Assembly (NCBI GenBank): GCA_016717325.1
Contig: JADKFV010000004.1
Span: 186,001-250,000 of the forward strand
Length of the DNA stretch: 64,000 nt
Source of the DNA: Bacteroidota bacterium
GTDB taxonomy: Bacteria; Bacteroidota; Bacteroidia; AKYH767-A; OLB10
Reading direction: 5' to 3'
The translations under genes were made by a program, and so were the position numbers. Every line of letters starts with the position of its first letter. The stretch's first letter is position 1. The notes beneath the pieces are model-generated. The model was not told where the DNA came from and searched no databases. It saw only the letters and a program-made list of their open reading frames with translations. Positions 20,002-29,208 of the stretch are shown piece by piece.

Positions 20002-21534
20002 CTACTGCTTTACAAAAGGCACTTTTACAATATTGCCATCGGCTATAATGCTAAGGTTATAAAATCCGGGAGCTAAATGCTGTACCGAAATTTTATCGCT
20101 CATCATGACATTGAAATGCGAAACAACTCTTCCAATATTATCGGTAATAATAATGGTGTGCTGTTGGTTGCTCATTGTGGTATTGATAGAAATAAAATCG
20201 TGAGTAGGGTTTGGATATACGCTGATACTATTCTGAGAAGCTAAAACAGGAATGCCCACCGAAGAAGTAATATCGTTAAGGTAACGTGCCATAGCAATAT
20301 CATTGGTGCCTAAAGGCGCAAAACCGGCAAGCACAATTTTGCCATCGGTTTGCAGACACATGGCATTGGCTTCGTCCCACATACCTCCGAACGAAGTAAG
20401 AGTAACACCATTAGTACCAAAAGCTGCATCGGGGCTGCCATTTTGAAGAAAACGAGCGAGAATAAAATCGCGATCGCCAAAGCCAACACCGGAGCCACCA
20501 CACACCAGAATTTTATTATCGGGTTGCACCAAAACATTGTAACCAAAATTGAACACTGCACTGCCAAAAGATGTTAAACCGTTCGATCCAAAATTTTGAT
20601 CTGGTATTCCCGATGAATCGAACTTTGCACAATATCCTAATATCAAACTATTGTTAGGAGTATGGTACCCGGTTGAAAATATCGAATCGTTGTGCACTGT
20701 AATACCATAGCAATAATTTTCACCGGAGAAAAATGGAGTTAGCAAATATCCATTGGTGCCAAAATTGGAAACCGGTTGCCCATTGTTATTTAATTTCACC
20801 AATATACTTTTTATACTAAAATTTGCACTTACATATCCATACCCACCACCAATAATATTCCCACTGCTAAGCAATCCAATCGAATAAATTCTTTCATCCT
20901 GCGTTGAGCCATTCACCATGGTAAATCCATTAGTGCCAAATGTATTATCGATTTTTCCATTCGTGTTAAAACGGGCAAACAAACATCCACTAAATGGAAC
21001 GGCCTGTGTGGAACCTGCACAAACAATTTTTCCATCGGGTTGAATGGTCAAACATTCGAATGCCTCTTCGCTGGTACTATAACCCGGAATATTTATTCCT
21101 GTGCTGTTAAACGATGTATCGAGTGTGCCATTGCTATTAAATCGAGCAATAAAAACATCGCCATCCGAAACAGTAACATAGGTAGTTCCTACAACAACTA
21201 ATTTACCATCAGGTTGCAAAGCAAGTTCATAAGGGTATGTTTCTTTTCCTATATTTAAAATTGCTAAGCCATTTACACCAAAGGTTGAATCCATAGTGCC
21301 ATCGCTAAGAATGTGCATTAAAATTCCTTGTGTAATATTGTTAAGTTTTGTACTGGCGCAAATAATGGTAGTGGTGTCGGGCAAAGCAACAATGTCAGTG
21401 GCAACATCGTGCTGCGTGCCGGGTGCAAACACTGCTGTACCTGCCGAACCAAAAGAAGGATCGAGGGTTCCGGGTTGTGCGTTAACATTCATAAAGATAA
21501 ATAATGATGCGAATGCGAAGTAGATTTTTTTCAT
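20002..21534 (-). CDS. Secreted delta-60 repeat protein with T9SS sorting domain
   Basis: A signal peptide (MKKIYFAFASLFIFMNVNAQ) precedes about seven copies of the delta-60 repeat, each with the signature LDxxFGxxG and ALQPDGKLVVVG (for example GTLDPSFGSAGTAVF, MDSTFGVNGLAIL, KIDNTFGTNGF, PDAAFGTNGVTL). The C-terminus is a type A T9SS sorting domain (ISVYPNPTHDFISIN, ending GFYNLSIIADGNIVKVPFVK). The fold of delta-60 repeats is taken to be a beta-propeller; function is unknown. A -7 promoter box lies 15 bases before the ATG. Confidence 0.9.
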   Translation of the reverse strand: MKKIYFAFASLFIFMNVNAQPGTLDPSFGSAGTAVFAPGTQHDVATDIVALPDTTTIICASTKLNNITQGILMHILSDGTMDSTFGVNGLAILNIGKETYPYELALQPDGKLVVVGTTYVTVSDGDVFIARFNSNGTLDTSFNSTGINIPGYSTSEEAFECLTIQPDGKIVCAGSTQAVPFSGCLFARFNTNGKIDNTFGTNGFTMVNGSTQDERIYSIGLLSSGNIIGGGYGYVSANFSIKSILVKLNNNGQPVSNFGTNGYLLTPFFSGENYCYGITVHNDSIFSTGYHTPNNSLILGYCAKFDSSGIPDQNFGSNGLTSFGSAVFNFGYNVLVQPDNKILVCGGSGVGFGDRDFILARFLQNGSPDAAFGTNGVTLTSFGGMWDEANAMCLQTDGKIVLAGFAPLGTNDIAMARYLNDITSSVGIPVLASQNSISVYPNPTHDFISINTTMSNQQHTIIITDNIGRVVSHFNVMMSDKISVQHLAPGFYNLSIIADGNIVKVPFVKQ

Positions 21535-21548
21535 ATAGTTTTTTTTTG

Positions 21549-21556
21549 CAAATGTA
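21549..21556 (-). promoter_or_regulatory. Promoter -7 box for delta-60 gene
   Basis: TACATTTG on the minus strand matches the Bacteroidota -7 consensus TAnnTTTG and ends 15 bases before the start codon, giving a very short leader. Confidence 0.5.
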
Positions 21557-21622
21557 ATTTCTTTTGGGGTTAGTTTAAAGGTTCAAAAGTTTAATAGTTT
21601 AGAAAGTTGAAATATTTTTGAA

Positions 21623-21700
21623 CCAGATTTTTATGATAATTATGATTTTTTATAATGTAAAAAACATTGCTCATTTTCATCATTGTAATAATTTGCGTTC
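21623..21700. repeat. Short inverted-repeat-bounded element
   Basis: CAGATTTTTATGATAATTAT at the left and the inverted CATTGTAATAATTTGCG at the right flank a short A/T-rich core. It is the same family as 26231-26359 but more diverged. Confidence 0.5.
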
Positions 21701-21757
21701 TATCTCCTATGCTTAAATGTAAAATATTTTTTGTTTTTTGCTAACCAATAAAAACCC

Positions 21758-23846
21758 ATGTCGCAAACTGGTCATAAAGATTTTTTCGATTCGCCATTAA
21801 AATTTTTGAAAGGCGTTGGGCCACAGCGTGCCGAAGTGTTGGAAAAAGAAATGTCGCTCACAAATTTTGGCGATTTACTCAGTTACTATCCTTACCGTTA
21901 TATTGACCGCACGCGCTTTTATAAAGTAAGTGAAATTACCGAAGACATGCCTTATGTGCAATTGCGTGGCATAATTAAAACCGTGAAGAGCGAAGGCAAA
22001 TTAAAAAGCACGCGATTAATTGCATCGTTTAAAGATGATACTGGCAGTATCGATTTAATTTGGTTTCAGGGAATAAAATGGTTGCGCGATTATGTAAAAG
22101 CCGGAGGCGAATTTGTCATTTTTGGTAAACCCACATTGTTCAACAGCACGCTCAATATTGTGCATCCCGAAATAGAACACATCAGCACATTTAACGAAGG
22201 CATACCAAGCACCATGAGTGCTATGTACAACACTACCGAAAAGAGCAAGGCGCGAAGTGTTGACAGTAAAGCCATACAGCGCATGATGAAAACGCTGGTG
22301 CAACAGTTGCCAAGTTTTATAGATGATAATTTACCGCAATATGTGCGCGATGCATTGAAATTAATTTCGAAACGCGATGCATTAATCAATATACATTTTC
22401 CGGGTGATGCATCACTATTGCAGCAGGCACAATTGCGATTAAAATTTGAAGAGCTGTTTTTTCTTTCGTTAAAATTATTGAAACGAAAAGTAAATCGCAA
22501 CGATCAGGTTCGGGGAAAAATATTTGAAAAAGTAGGAGAGCACTTTACCGATTTTTATAACAATCATTTACCGTTCGTACTTACCGGTGCGCAAAAAAGA
22601 GTGATAAAAGAAATACGTCACGATTGTGGTCGTGGTATACAAATGAATCGTTTGCTGCAAGGTGATGTTGGCAGTGGCAAAACATTGGTGGCATTGATGA
22701 GTATGTTGCTTTCTATCGATAATGGATTTCAGGCTTGTCTGATGGCACCTACCGAAATACTGGCGCAACAACATTATCAAACACTGGCATCGCTGCTCGA
22801 AAATACACAGGTAAAGGTTGGGTTGCTTACTGGCAGCACACGGTCGGTGGCACGCAGACAAACGCTTGCAAACCTTGCCACGGGCGACCTGCACATCATA
22901 GTAGGCACACATGCTTTGATAGAAGAAGATGTGCAATTTCGCCCGGTTTGGTGTAGCACAGCGATCGCGCCTTTGGCAAAAAAATAAAAACGAACCACCG
23001 CACATTTTAGTAATGAGTGCTACACCTATTCCGCGTACTTTGGCCATGACAATTTATGGCGACCTCGATGTGAGTATTATTGATGAATTGCCACCGGGAC
23101 GTAAGGCAATAAAAACCATGCATAAGTACGAGCGCGACAGGTATGCACTTGTACAGTTTATGCAAAAGGAAATTGCGCTTGGTCGGCAGATATACATCGT
23201 GTATCCGCTAATAGAAGAATCGGAGCAATTTGATTATATGAATCTGCAGCAAGGTTACGAAGCCATTGTTCACGATTTTCCGGCACCTACGTATAGGGTG
23301 AGTGTTGTACACGGAAAACAAAAACCTGCCGACCGTGCTTACGACATGGATTTATTTGTACAAGGCAAAACACATATTATGGTTGCAACCACTGTTATTG
23401 AAGTTGGAGTGAATGTGCCCAATGCAAGTGTGATGGTGATAGAAAGTGCAAATCGTTTTGGCCTATCGCAATTACATCAGTTGCGAGGTCGTGTGGGTCG
23501 CGGTGCCGATCAATCATATTGTATACTCATGACCGATTTTAAATTAAGTGTAGAAGCAAAAGAACGCATAGCAACTATGGTGCGCACAAGCGATGGTTTC
23601 GAAATTGCCGAAGCAGATTTAAAACTTCGCGGACCCGGTGATATCGATGGTACTCAGCAAAGTGGTGTGGTCGATTTAAAATTATCGGACCTTACTAAAG
23701 ATGGAAAAATACTTGCCCTTGCACGCGAAGCTGCACAACGCATTTTAGACAACGATGCCCAACTTAAAAAACCCGAGCACTTTTGTATTCGACATTTTCT
23801 CATTCAACAAAAAATGAATAGAGGCGATTGGAGCGATATTTCTTAG
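21758..23846 (+). CDS. recG: ATP-dependent DNA helicase RecG, frameshifted with a small internal deletion
   Basis: RecG remodels stalled replication forks and branched DNA. The wedge/OB domain (residues ~60-150), Walker A (LLQGDVGSGKTLVAL), motif Ia (MAPTEILAQQH) and TGS motif are in the first frame; the second frame carries RFGVAQRSRLW, SATPIPRTLAMT, ATTVIEVGVNVPNA, HQLRGRVGRG and the RecG C-terminus (LKLRGPGDIDGTQQSG). Between VQF at 22938 and RFGVAQR at 22945 the residues expected in every RecG, including motif II (DEQH), are missing; about 32 bases must be absent to restore both sequence and frame. So the copy shown is non-functional unless this is an assembly fault. Confidence 0.93.
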
Positions 23847-23867
23847 GGGAGTTGGGGAGTTTAGTGG

Positions 23868-23912
23868 TTCAAGAGTTTAAGAGTTCAAGAGTTTAAAAGT
23901 TCAAAGGTTTGA
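23868..23912. repeat. Word-repeat minisatellite, GTTCAAGAGTTTAA type
   Basis: Alternating GTTCAAGAG and TTTAAGA/TTTAAAA words lie between the recG stop and an orphan sorting-domain fragment. The same family is seen at 26104-26215 and, in reverse orientation, at 10171-10249 and 51775-52138. Confidence 0.75.
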
Positions 23913-23934
23913 TGGGGGTTATTTTACTTTGGAG

Positions 23935-24018
23935 TTGGATTGTACCGGTTGGGCAAGTGGGTTATTTGTTGTACATTTGGAAGTGGAAGTGTTAAGTGAG
24001 AATTTTGTTAAGGAGTAA
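23935..24018 (+). pseudogene. Orphan T9SS sorting-domain tail
   Basis: Twenty-seven codons plus a stop read LDCTGWASGLFVVHLEVEVL then SENFVKE. This is nearly the same as the last residues of the secreted protein ending at 26102 (DCTGWASGLYVVHLETEKEV). There is no start or upstream body, so it is the remnant 3' end of a lost T9SS cargo gene. It lies just before the start of another T9SS gene. Confidence 0.75.
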
Positions 24019-24034
24019 ATCTAAAATATATGAT

Positions 24035-24529
24035 ATGAAAAAAAAGAAATTAAATATAGCAATTTATTGTGTGATTGTTGCAGCGTTAGCAGTCAAGACC
24101 ACTTATGCAATGGATAAAGAGCCGGATGCTACACAATGGGAAACACTACCAAGCATAGCGCAACAAACTGTTTTAAGCGGGGGCGAAGGAGTATATTATT
24201 CTCGAGCAATGTTTGATATTGAACACGAAGACCAAATGCCGCAATTGCGCAAATATTTTGCTCATGCAAAAAATATAGAAAAGGAATATTCTATTGTTGT
24301 GTTACCCAATCCTGCAAAAAACAGTTTGATACTTTCATTAGATTTTGCAAAATATACAAACCCAACTTACACTGTAATAAATACAATAGGGCAAAATCTG
24401 TTAAGTGATAAAATTGAAACAGACAAAACAAAAATAAATATCTCAAACCCTAGTGCAGGTGTTTACTATTTGAAAGTGATTGATGCAGGGATGATAGTAA
24501 AGGGTATTAAAATTGTAGTTATTAAATAA
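24035..24529 (+). CDS. Small secreted protein with T9SS sorting domain
   Basis: The ATG at 24035 gives a basic N-terminus (MKKKKLN) and a hydrophobic signal segment ending near TTYAMDKE. Residues ~30-85 are a short non-repetitive region with no recognised domain, and the last ~75 residues are a type A T9SS sorting domain (SIVVLPNPAKNSLILSLDFA, ending in AGVYYLKVIDAGMIVKGIK). At 164 residues the mature protein is little more than a leader plus sorting domain. A strong terminator follows directly. Function unknown. Confidence 0.8.
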   Translation: MKKKKLNIAIYCVIVAALAVKTTYAMDKEPDATQWETLPSIAQQTVLSGGEGVYYSRAMFDIEHEDQMPQLRKYFAHAKNIEKEYSIVVLPNPAKNSLILSLDFAKYTNPTYTVINTIGQNLLSDKIETDKTKINISNPSAGVYYLKVIDAGMIVKGIKIVVIK

Positions 24530-24536
24530 TTTATTT

Positions 24537-24567
24537 AGGTGGTGCATACATGCACCACCTTTTTTTA
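24537..24567 (+). terminator. Rho-independent terminator
   Basis: AGGTGGTGCAT and its exact complement form an 11-base stem with a two-base loop, followed by seven T residues. It ends the transcript of the small T9SS gene; the ATG inside the right arm is not a real start. Confidence 0.88.
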
Positions 24568-24570
24568 AAA

Positions 24571-26102
24571 ATGAAAACTATTATTTTGTTTTTATTGTTC
24601 GGGCTGCAATTGTCAAGCGAAGCACAAAACATGAGTAAATACTGGATGTTTGGCGACTCTGCAGGTATTGAATTTAACGGAACAAATACGCCCAATGTAA
24701 TAAATTCACATGCAAACGGGAGGGGTAGTAGTGTTTCTATTGCAGATACGAATGGCGCTCTTTTATTTTATGTAACTACAAATGGAGATAATTACCGCAC
24801 GGTGCCGATGAATAAGTTTAACGACACTTTATTTAATGGCGTGGATATAACAGGTCGTAACTTGTATAATGATTTAACTATCGTACCATTTCCAAATCAT
24901 GCAAATCAATTTATTTTATTTCATGTTTCAGTTTCGCCATTCAACGATACTTTATATTATTCAATAATTGACATGCAATGCAATAACAACCAAGGCTGCG
25001 TAATTGCGAAAAATGTACCATTCGATATTTATCGTTCAGGCGATTGCCTCACGGCCATAAAACATGGCAATGGGCGCGATTGGTGGTTGCTCAGTAAATA
25101 TAGCGATGTGAACACACCCATGAACAACCGCTTTTTTGTTTATTTAGTAGATAGTAATGGTATACAATTGCAAAGCACCCAAGATTTTAATGATGCAACT
25201 GATGGTGATTTTCAAAAAATTATCATTCATCCAAATGGTAATAAATTTATGATGATTAATATACTTGGTTACATGGCTGAATTTAATTTTGATAGATGTA
25301 AAGGTAGTATTTCGTTAAGTAAATCTATTTATCCCGAAATACCTTCTCCTTGGTGTTGCAGGTATTTTTGGGAAGGAGCATATTCAAAAAGTGGTAATGT
25401 TTTTTATGCAAGCACTACTGGTATTAATAGCCAATTTTCGCAAGGGTATTTGCTGCAATATAATTTATTGGATAGCAACCCAACCTTAACAGTAGATACA
25501 TTGGATACGTTTGATACACCCATCGGCACTGGTGCAGTGCGCTTAGCCCCTGATAATAAAATTTATTTTTCGCGTGCTTATGAAAGTCCAAATGCATGGA
25601 GTTACCCATACCCAGATAGTATGCGCAATTACATTAACGAAAACCTAAGTGTAATAAATGAGCCTGATAGCCTTGGTGCTGCCTGCAACTATCAACCATT
25701 CTCTTTTTACCTTGGCGGTAAGCGTACTTATTATGGTTTACCTAATAATCCCGATTATGATTTGGGGCCGCTGGTGGGGAGTCCTTGTGATACGTTGAGT
25801 GCAAACCTCGCGCCCAATACCCCCAACCCCCTACAAGGGGGCTTAAATACAACGTACATATCGGCTTGGGAGCAACTTTTTATTAATGCAAGTGGATTGA
25901 AAGGGAAGAGTGTAACTATAACCATATACGATGCTACTGGAAAAGAAAAATTTGCAAGGGGAAAGCCCCAGGTGGGGGTTTGGGGGTTTATAGCGGATAC
26001 TTTACGCTTGATGTGGATTGCACAGGTTGGGCAAGTGGGTTGTATGTAGTACATTTGGAAACGGAGAAGGAAGTGTTGAGTAAGATGTTTGTTAAGGAGT
26101 AG
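24571..26102 (+). CDS. Secreted beta-propeller-like protein with T9SS sorting domain, frameshifted
   Basis: The ATG at 24571 follows the terminator and gives a signal peptide (MKTIILFLLFGLQLSSEAQN). The body (WMFGDSAGIEFNG, FYVTTNGDNYRT, RLAPDNKIYFSRAY) resembles the propeller of Bacteroidota proteins annotated only as T9SS cargo. Near residue 415 a short palindrome-derived linker (NTPNPLQGGLNTT) precedes the sorting domain (SVTITIYDATGKEKFARG). The frame is lost at runs of five G (25974-25978 or 25982-25986); adding one G continues as YSGYFTLDVDCTGWASGLYV and ends LSKMFVKE at 26102. This G-rich segment also looks like a palindromic insertion. Confidence 0.78.
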
Positions 26103-26103
26103 T

Positions 26104-26215
26104 TTAATTGTTCAAGAGTTTAAGAGTTCAAATGTTCAAGAGTTGGGAGTTCAAGAGTTTAATGGTTCAAGAGTTTAAAAGTTCAAAGGTTCAATAGTTT
26201 ATAAGTTCAAAGGTT
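26104..26215. repeat. Word-repeat minisatellite, GTTCAAGAGTTTAA type
   Basis: A long irregular run of GTTCAAGAG, TTTAAGA, GTTCAAATG and TTCAAAGG words directly follows the stop of the preceding T9SS gene. Confidence 0.8.
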
Positions 26216-26230
26216 TCGGTTTTTTGAATA

Positions 26231-26359
26231 CAGATTTTTATGACGTTGATGATTTATTATGCTTTCTATTTTCGGTTTTATCCTCGGTTGGCGTCCCCGC
26301 CAAACGCTTGGATGCGAATATAAATTTGTTGATCATCACCATCATAATAATCTGCATTC
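26231..26359. repeat. MITE-like element with ~23-base terminal inverted repeats
   Basis: The left end CAGATTTTTATGACGTTGAT and the complement of the right end CAGATTATTATGATGGTGAT agree at about 19 of 23 positions. The ~80-base core holds one copy of the GGTTGGCG hairpin (26284-26303, one mismatch). No coding capacity. Related ends occur at 17015 and 21623. Confidence 0.65.
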
Positions 26360-26410
26360 CGAATTAAATTCTAACTTGAAAATCCGATTTCCATTTTGAA
26401 TAAAGATTTT

Positions 26411-26418
26411 TACATTTG
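26411..26418 (+). promoter_or_regulatory. Promoter -7 box for tRNA-Leu
   Basis: TACATTTG fits the Bacteroidota TAnnTTTG consensus and lies 37 bases upstream of the tRNA-Leu(GAG) gene, the only gene it can serve. Confidence 0.55.
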
Positions 26419-26455
26419 CGCTCCTTCAAAATTCTTTGACAGAAATAAAACACAT

Positions 26456-26539
26456 GCCCAGGTGGCGAAATTGGTAGACGCACTACTTTGAGGTGGTAGC
26501 GCCAGAAATGGTGTGCTGGTTCGAATCCAGTCCTGGGCA
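26456..26539 (+). tRNA. tRNA-Leu (anticodon GAG)
   Basis: Acceptor arms GCCCAGG and CCTGGGC pair fully and are followed by a discriminator A; the D-arm (GGCGAAATTGGTAGACGC), a long variable arm and the T-loop GGTTCGAATCC are all present. The anticodon loop TTGAGGT gives GAG, reading CUC/CUU. The long variable arm fits leucine. CCA is not encoded. Confidence 0.95.
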
Positions 26540-26543
26540 CGAA

Positions 26544-26680
26544 GATGTCATTTGTCATTTTTTGTCATTGGCCATTTTTAGTCATTGGTCATTCTTGTTC
26601 ATTGGTCATTTTTGTCATTGGTAATTTTCAATGACCAATGACTATCCCAAATGACAATCCCAAATGATCAATGACAAGGA
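26544..26680. repeat. Word repeat GTCATTGG with inverted half
   Basis: About eight imperfect copies of TTTGTCATTGGTCA are followed, after 26625, by the complementary words AATGACCAATGAC and AATGACAATC, so the spacer between the two tRNA-Leu genes could fold into a long imperfect hairpin. Confidence 0.75.
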
Positions 26681-26683
26681 AAA

Positions 26684-26767
26684 GCCCGGGTGGCGAAATT
26701 GGTAAACGTTGCGGTCTCAGAAGCCGTTGGAGTTATATCCTTGCGAGTTCGAGTCTCGCTCCGGGCA
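26684..26767 (+). tRNA. tRNA-Leu (anticodon CAG)
   Basis: Acceptor GCCCGGG pairs with TCCGGGC (one G-T), D-arm GGCGAAATTGGTAAACG, anticodon loop CTCAGAA giving CAG, a long variable arm, and T-arm GCGAGTTCGAGTCTCGC. It is the second leucine tRNA in tandem, 144 bases after the first. Confidence 0.95.
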
Positions 26768-26774
26768 CACAGTA

Positions 26775-27849
26775 TTATTTTTGTGCAAACCTCAATATCC
26801 ACACAGCAATTATCATAAAAATTATATTGGGAATCCACACAGCAATAAATGCGGGCAAGTCGCTATTGGTGGCAAATGTGGTACTTATTTGCATAAACAT
26901 AATGTAACTAAAGCTGAGCAAAATTCCTGCTACTAACTGTAACCCTATACCACCACGAATTTTTCGGTTGGCAATGGCCACACCAATAATGGTAAGTATA
27001 AATGCTGAAAAAGGATATGAAATACGCTGGTGTTTTTTCAATTCGGCCCAAACAATTTTACCTGTGCCTTTGAGTTTTTGTTCTTCAATATATTTATCGA
27101 GTTCGGTGGGGCTCATGGTTTCTATCACATTATCGCGCGTGGCAAACTCTGCATGAGTAAACGAAAAAACGGTATCGAGGCGCATGCCCTGGCGAAATAT
27201 TTCTTTGTTCGCTCCTATTTGCCTTTCGAAATAATTTTCGAGCAGCCACTTGTTACCTACACTATCCCACACGGCACGGTCGGCACTAAGTTTATAGGTC
27301 ACATTTTTATCTTTTATTTTTTCGAGCGAAAACAAGTAACCCATTTTTTCGCGGTTGCTATAACTTTCAAAATAGATAAACTCGCCCGGCCCTATTTGCC
27401 GGTGTATGTTGCGCACCCTTAATTCATAGGGGTTGCGGATGTATTTGTTTTCGAAATCGAGTCTGCGTTCGTTGGCTTTGGGTATAACATAACTGCCAAG
27501 GTAAATGAAAAAGTGCCAGCAAAGCAGAGCAAAAAAGATACGGCATCAGCAATCGTTTAAAACTTACACCGGCATTTAATATGGCAATTATCTCGGTACG
27601 GTTTGCCAATTGTGCAGTAAAAAAAATTACGCTTATAAAAATAAAAAGTGGCGAAAACTGATTAACAAAGTATGGTATAAAATTTAAATAGTAATCGAAA
27701 GCAATTTGCGAAAACGAAACTTTGGCTTCGAAAAAATCATCAAGCTTTTCCGAAATATCGAACACAATGGCTATCACTATTATTAAACCAATAGTGTACA
27801 CAAATGTGCCAAGGAATTTTTTGATGATATATTTATCTAATATTTTCAA
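26775..27849 (-). CDS. LPS export permease LptF/LptG (YjgP/YjgQ) family, frameshifted
   Basis: An inner-membrane subunit of the Lpt system that extracts LPS from the inner membrane with LptB. The N-terminal part (MKILDKYIIKKFLGTFVYTI) has three membrane helices (LDDFFEAKVSF, FFTAQLANRTEIIAILNAGVS); the second part contains the periplasmic beta-jellyroll-like domain and three C-terminal helices (FSAFILTIIGVAIANRKIRG, IGLQLVAGILLSFSYI). The frame breaks at a run of five A (27508-27512 on the plus strand); removing one base gives the continuous ALFIYLGSYVIPKANERRLD. It follows tgt by 27 bases, an arrangement common in Bacteroidota. Confidence 0.9.
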
Positions 27850-27876
27850 ATTGCAATTTTATATGATAAACGTATA

Positions 27877-29007
27877 CTATAACCGTTGCATTATCACCGG
27901 GAGAATATTTTTTTTCCATGAATAGAAATCGCCATCGATAATTTGTGCTCTGGCAGTTTTTACCAGCCACAGATAGAAACTAAGATTGTGCAGCGTTGCA
28001 ATGTATGCTCCTAAAATTTCTTTGCTGATAACAAGGTGCCGCAAGTACGCCTTTGTATAGTGTGTATCGGCATAGCACAACCCTGCCGGGTCGATGGGCG
28101 AAAAATCGCTCTTCCATTTTTCGTTGCGAATATTAATAATACCTTGTGTGGTAAACAACATACCGTTGCGGGCATTGCGCGTAGGCATTACACAATCAAA
28201 CATATCTATACCCAAAGCAATGCATTCAAGAATATTTGCGGGTGTGCCTACGCCCATCAGGTAGCGGGGTTTATCCTTTGGCAATATATCGCACACCATA
28301 TCGGTCATGGCATACATATCTTCAACAGGTTCGCCTACGCTAAGGCCGCCAATGGCATATCCCTCGCGATTGGTTTGCAATACAAACTCGGCCGATTTTT
28401 TGCGCAACTCGGGATAAGTGCTGCCTTGAATAATGGGAAACAATGTTTGCGAATGTCCATACAAAGGATCGTTGCTATCGAAATATTGCACACAACGCAG
28501 CAACCACCTGTGTGTAAGTTCCATCGACTTGCGGGCAGTACGTATATCGCAAGGGTAAGGTGTACATTCATCAAAGGCCATAATAATGTCGGCACCTATT
28601 TGCCGTTGAATTTCGATAGCGCTCTCCGGAGAAAAAAACTGTGGCGACCCATCGATGTGCGAACGGAACTTTACTCCCTCTTCTTTTATTTTTCTGTTTG
28701 CTGCCAGCGAATACACCTGATAACCTCCGCTGTCGGTAAGAATGGGCCGTTGCCAGTTCATAAATTTGTGCAACCCTCCGGCCTGTTGCATTACATCCAT
28801 ACCGGGCCGCAAACTTAGATGATAAGTATTGCCAAGAATTATTTGCGCCTGCACATCGTCTGTAAGATTGCGCTGACTCATACCTTTAACGGTTCCTGCC
28901 GTACCAACGGGCATAAAAATGGGCGTTTCTATAGTGCCATGATCGGTGGTGATAAGCCCTGCGCGGGCTTTGGTATCTCTATCGTGAACTTTAACTTCAA
29001 ATTGCAT
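27877..29007 (-). CDS. tgt: tRNA-guanine(34) transglycosylase (queuine tRNA-ribosyltransferase)
   Basis: The enzyme exchanges guanine for preQ1 at the wobble position of tRNAs with GUN anticodons. The catalytic Asp in TDSGGYQ, the substrate motif FDECTPYP, the GGLSVGEP loop, LMGVGTP and the DCVMPTRNARNG segment are all present. The zinc-site region is seen as GLCYADTHYTKAYLRHL with a downstream His, although the CxC ligand pair looks shortened. The start is the ATG at 29007 (MQFEVKVHD); a longer start at 29025 would lie upstream of a good -7 box and is rejected. First gene of a tgt-lptF unit. Confidence 0.95.
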   Translation of the reverse strand: MQFEVKVHDRDTKARAGLITTDHGTIETPIFMPVGTAGTVKGMSQRNLTDDVQAQIILGNTYHLSLRPGMDVMQQAGGLHKFMNWQRPILTDSGGYQVYSLAANRKIKEEGVKFRSHIDGSPQFFSPESAIEIQRQIGADIIMAFDECTPYPCDIRTARKSMELTHRWLLRCVQYFDSNDPLYGHSQTLFPIIQGSTYPELRKKSAEFVLQTNREGYAIGGLSVGEPVEDMYAMTDMVCDILPKDKPRYLMGVGTPANILECIALGIDMFDCVMPTRNARNGMLFTTQGIINIRNEKWKSDFSPIDPAGLCYADTHYTKAYLRHLVISKEILGAYIATLHNLSFYLWLVKTARAQIIDGDFYSWKKNILPVIMQRL

Positions 29008-29013
29008 AGCGCG

Positions 29014-29021
29014 CAAAAGTA
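29014..29021 (-). promoter_or_regulatory. Promoter -7 box for tgt, leaderless geometry
   Basis: TACTTTTG on the minus strand fits TAnnTTTG and ends seven bases before the tgt ATG, so transcription would begin at or next to the start codon. Confidence 0.5.
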
Positions 29022-29183
29022 GCAATATTGCACAAACGGATTATGCATGATAATAAACGTGGACGATGAAAATTTTTGTATCGCATGTAAAGTGATGGAA
29101 ACACATTTTGCAAATAAAATTATCCACAATTTTTACTTTATAAACTATGGAAAACTTGCACAGCAATATCACATTGTAAATTT

Positions 29184-29191
29184 TACATTTG
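29184..29191 (+). promoter_or_regulatory. Promoter -7 box for glycosyltransferase gene
   Basis: TACATTTG lies 17 bases before the ATG at 29209 and fixes that start against longer possibilities upstream. Confidence 0.5.
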
Positions 29192-29208
29192 CGCCCTCAA
29201 TACACAAT

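Noticed and set aside
24550..24570. ATG at 24550 as the start of the following T9SS gene
   Set aside because: It lies in the right arm of a strong terminator; the ATG at 24571 gives a normal signal peptide.
28036..28818. 260-codon frame on the plus strand
   Set aside because: It is antisense to tgt throughout, and its composition mirrors tgt codons.
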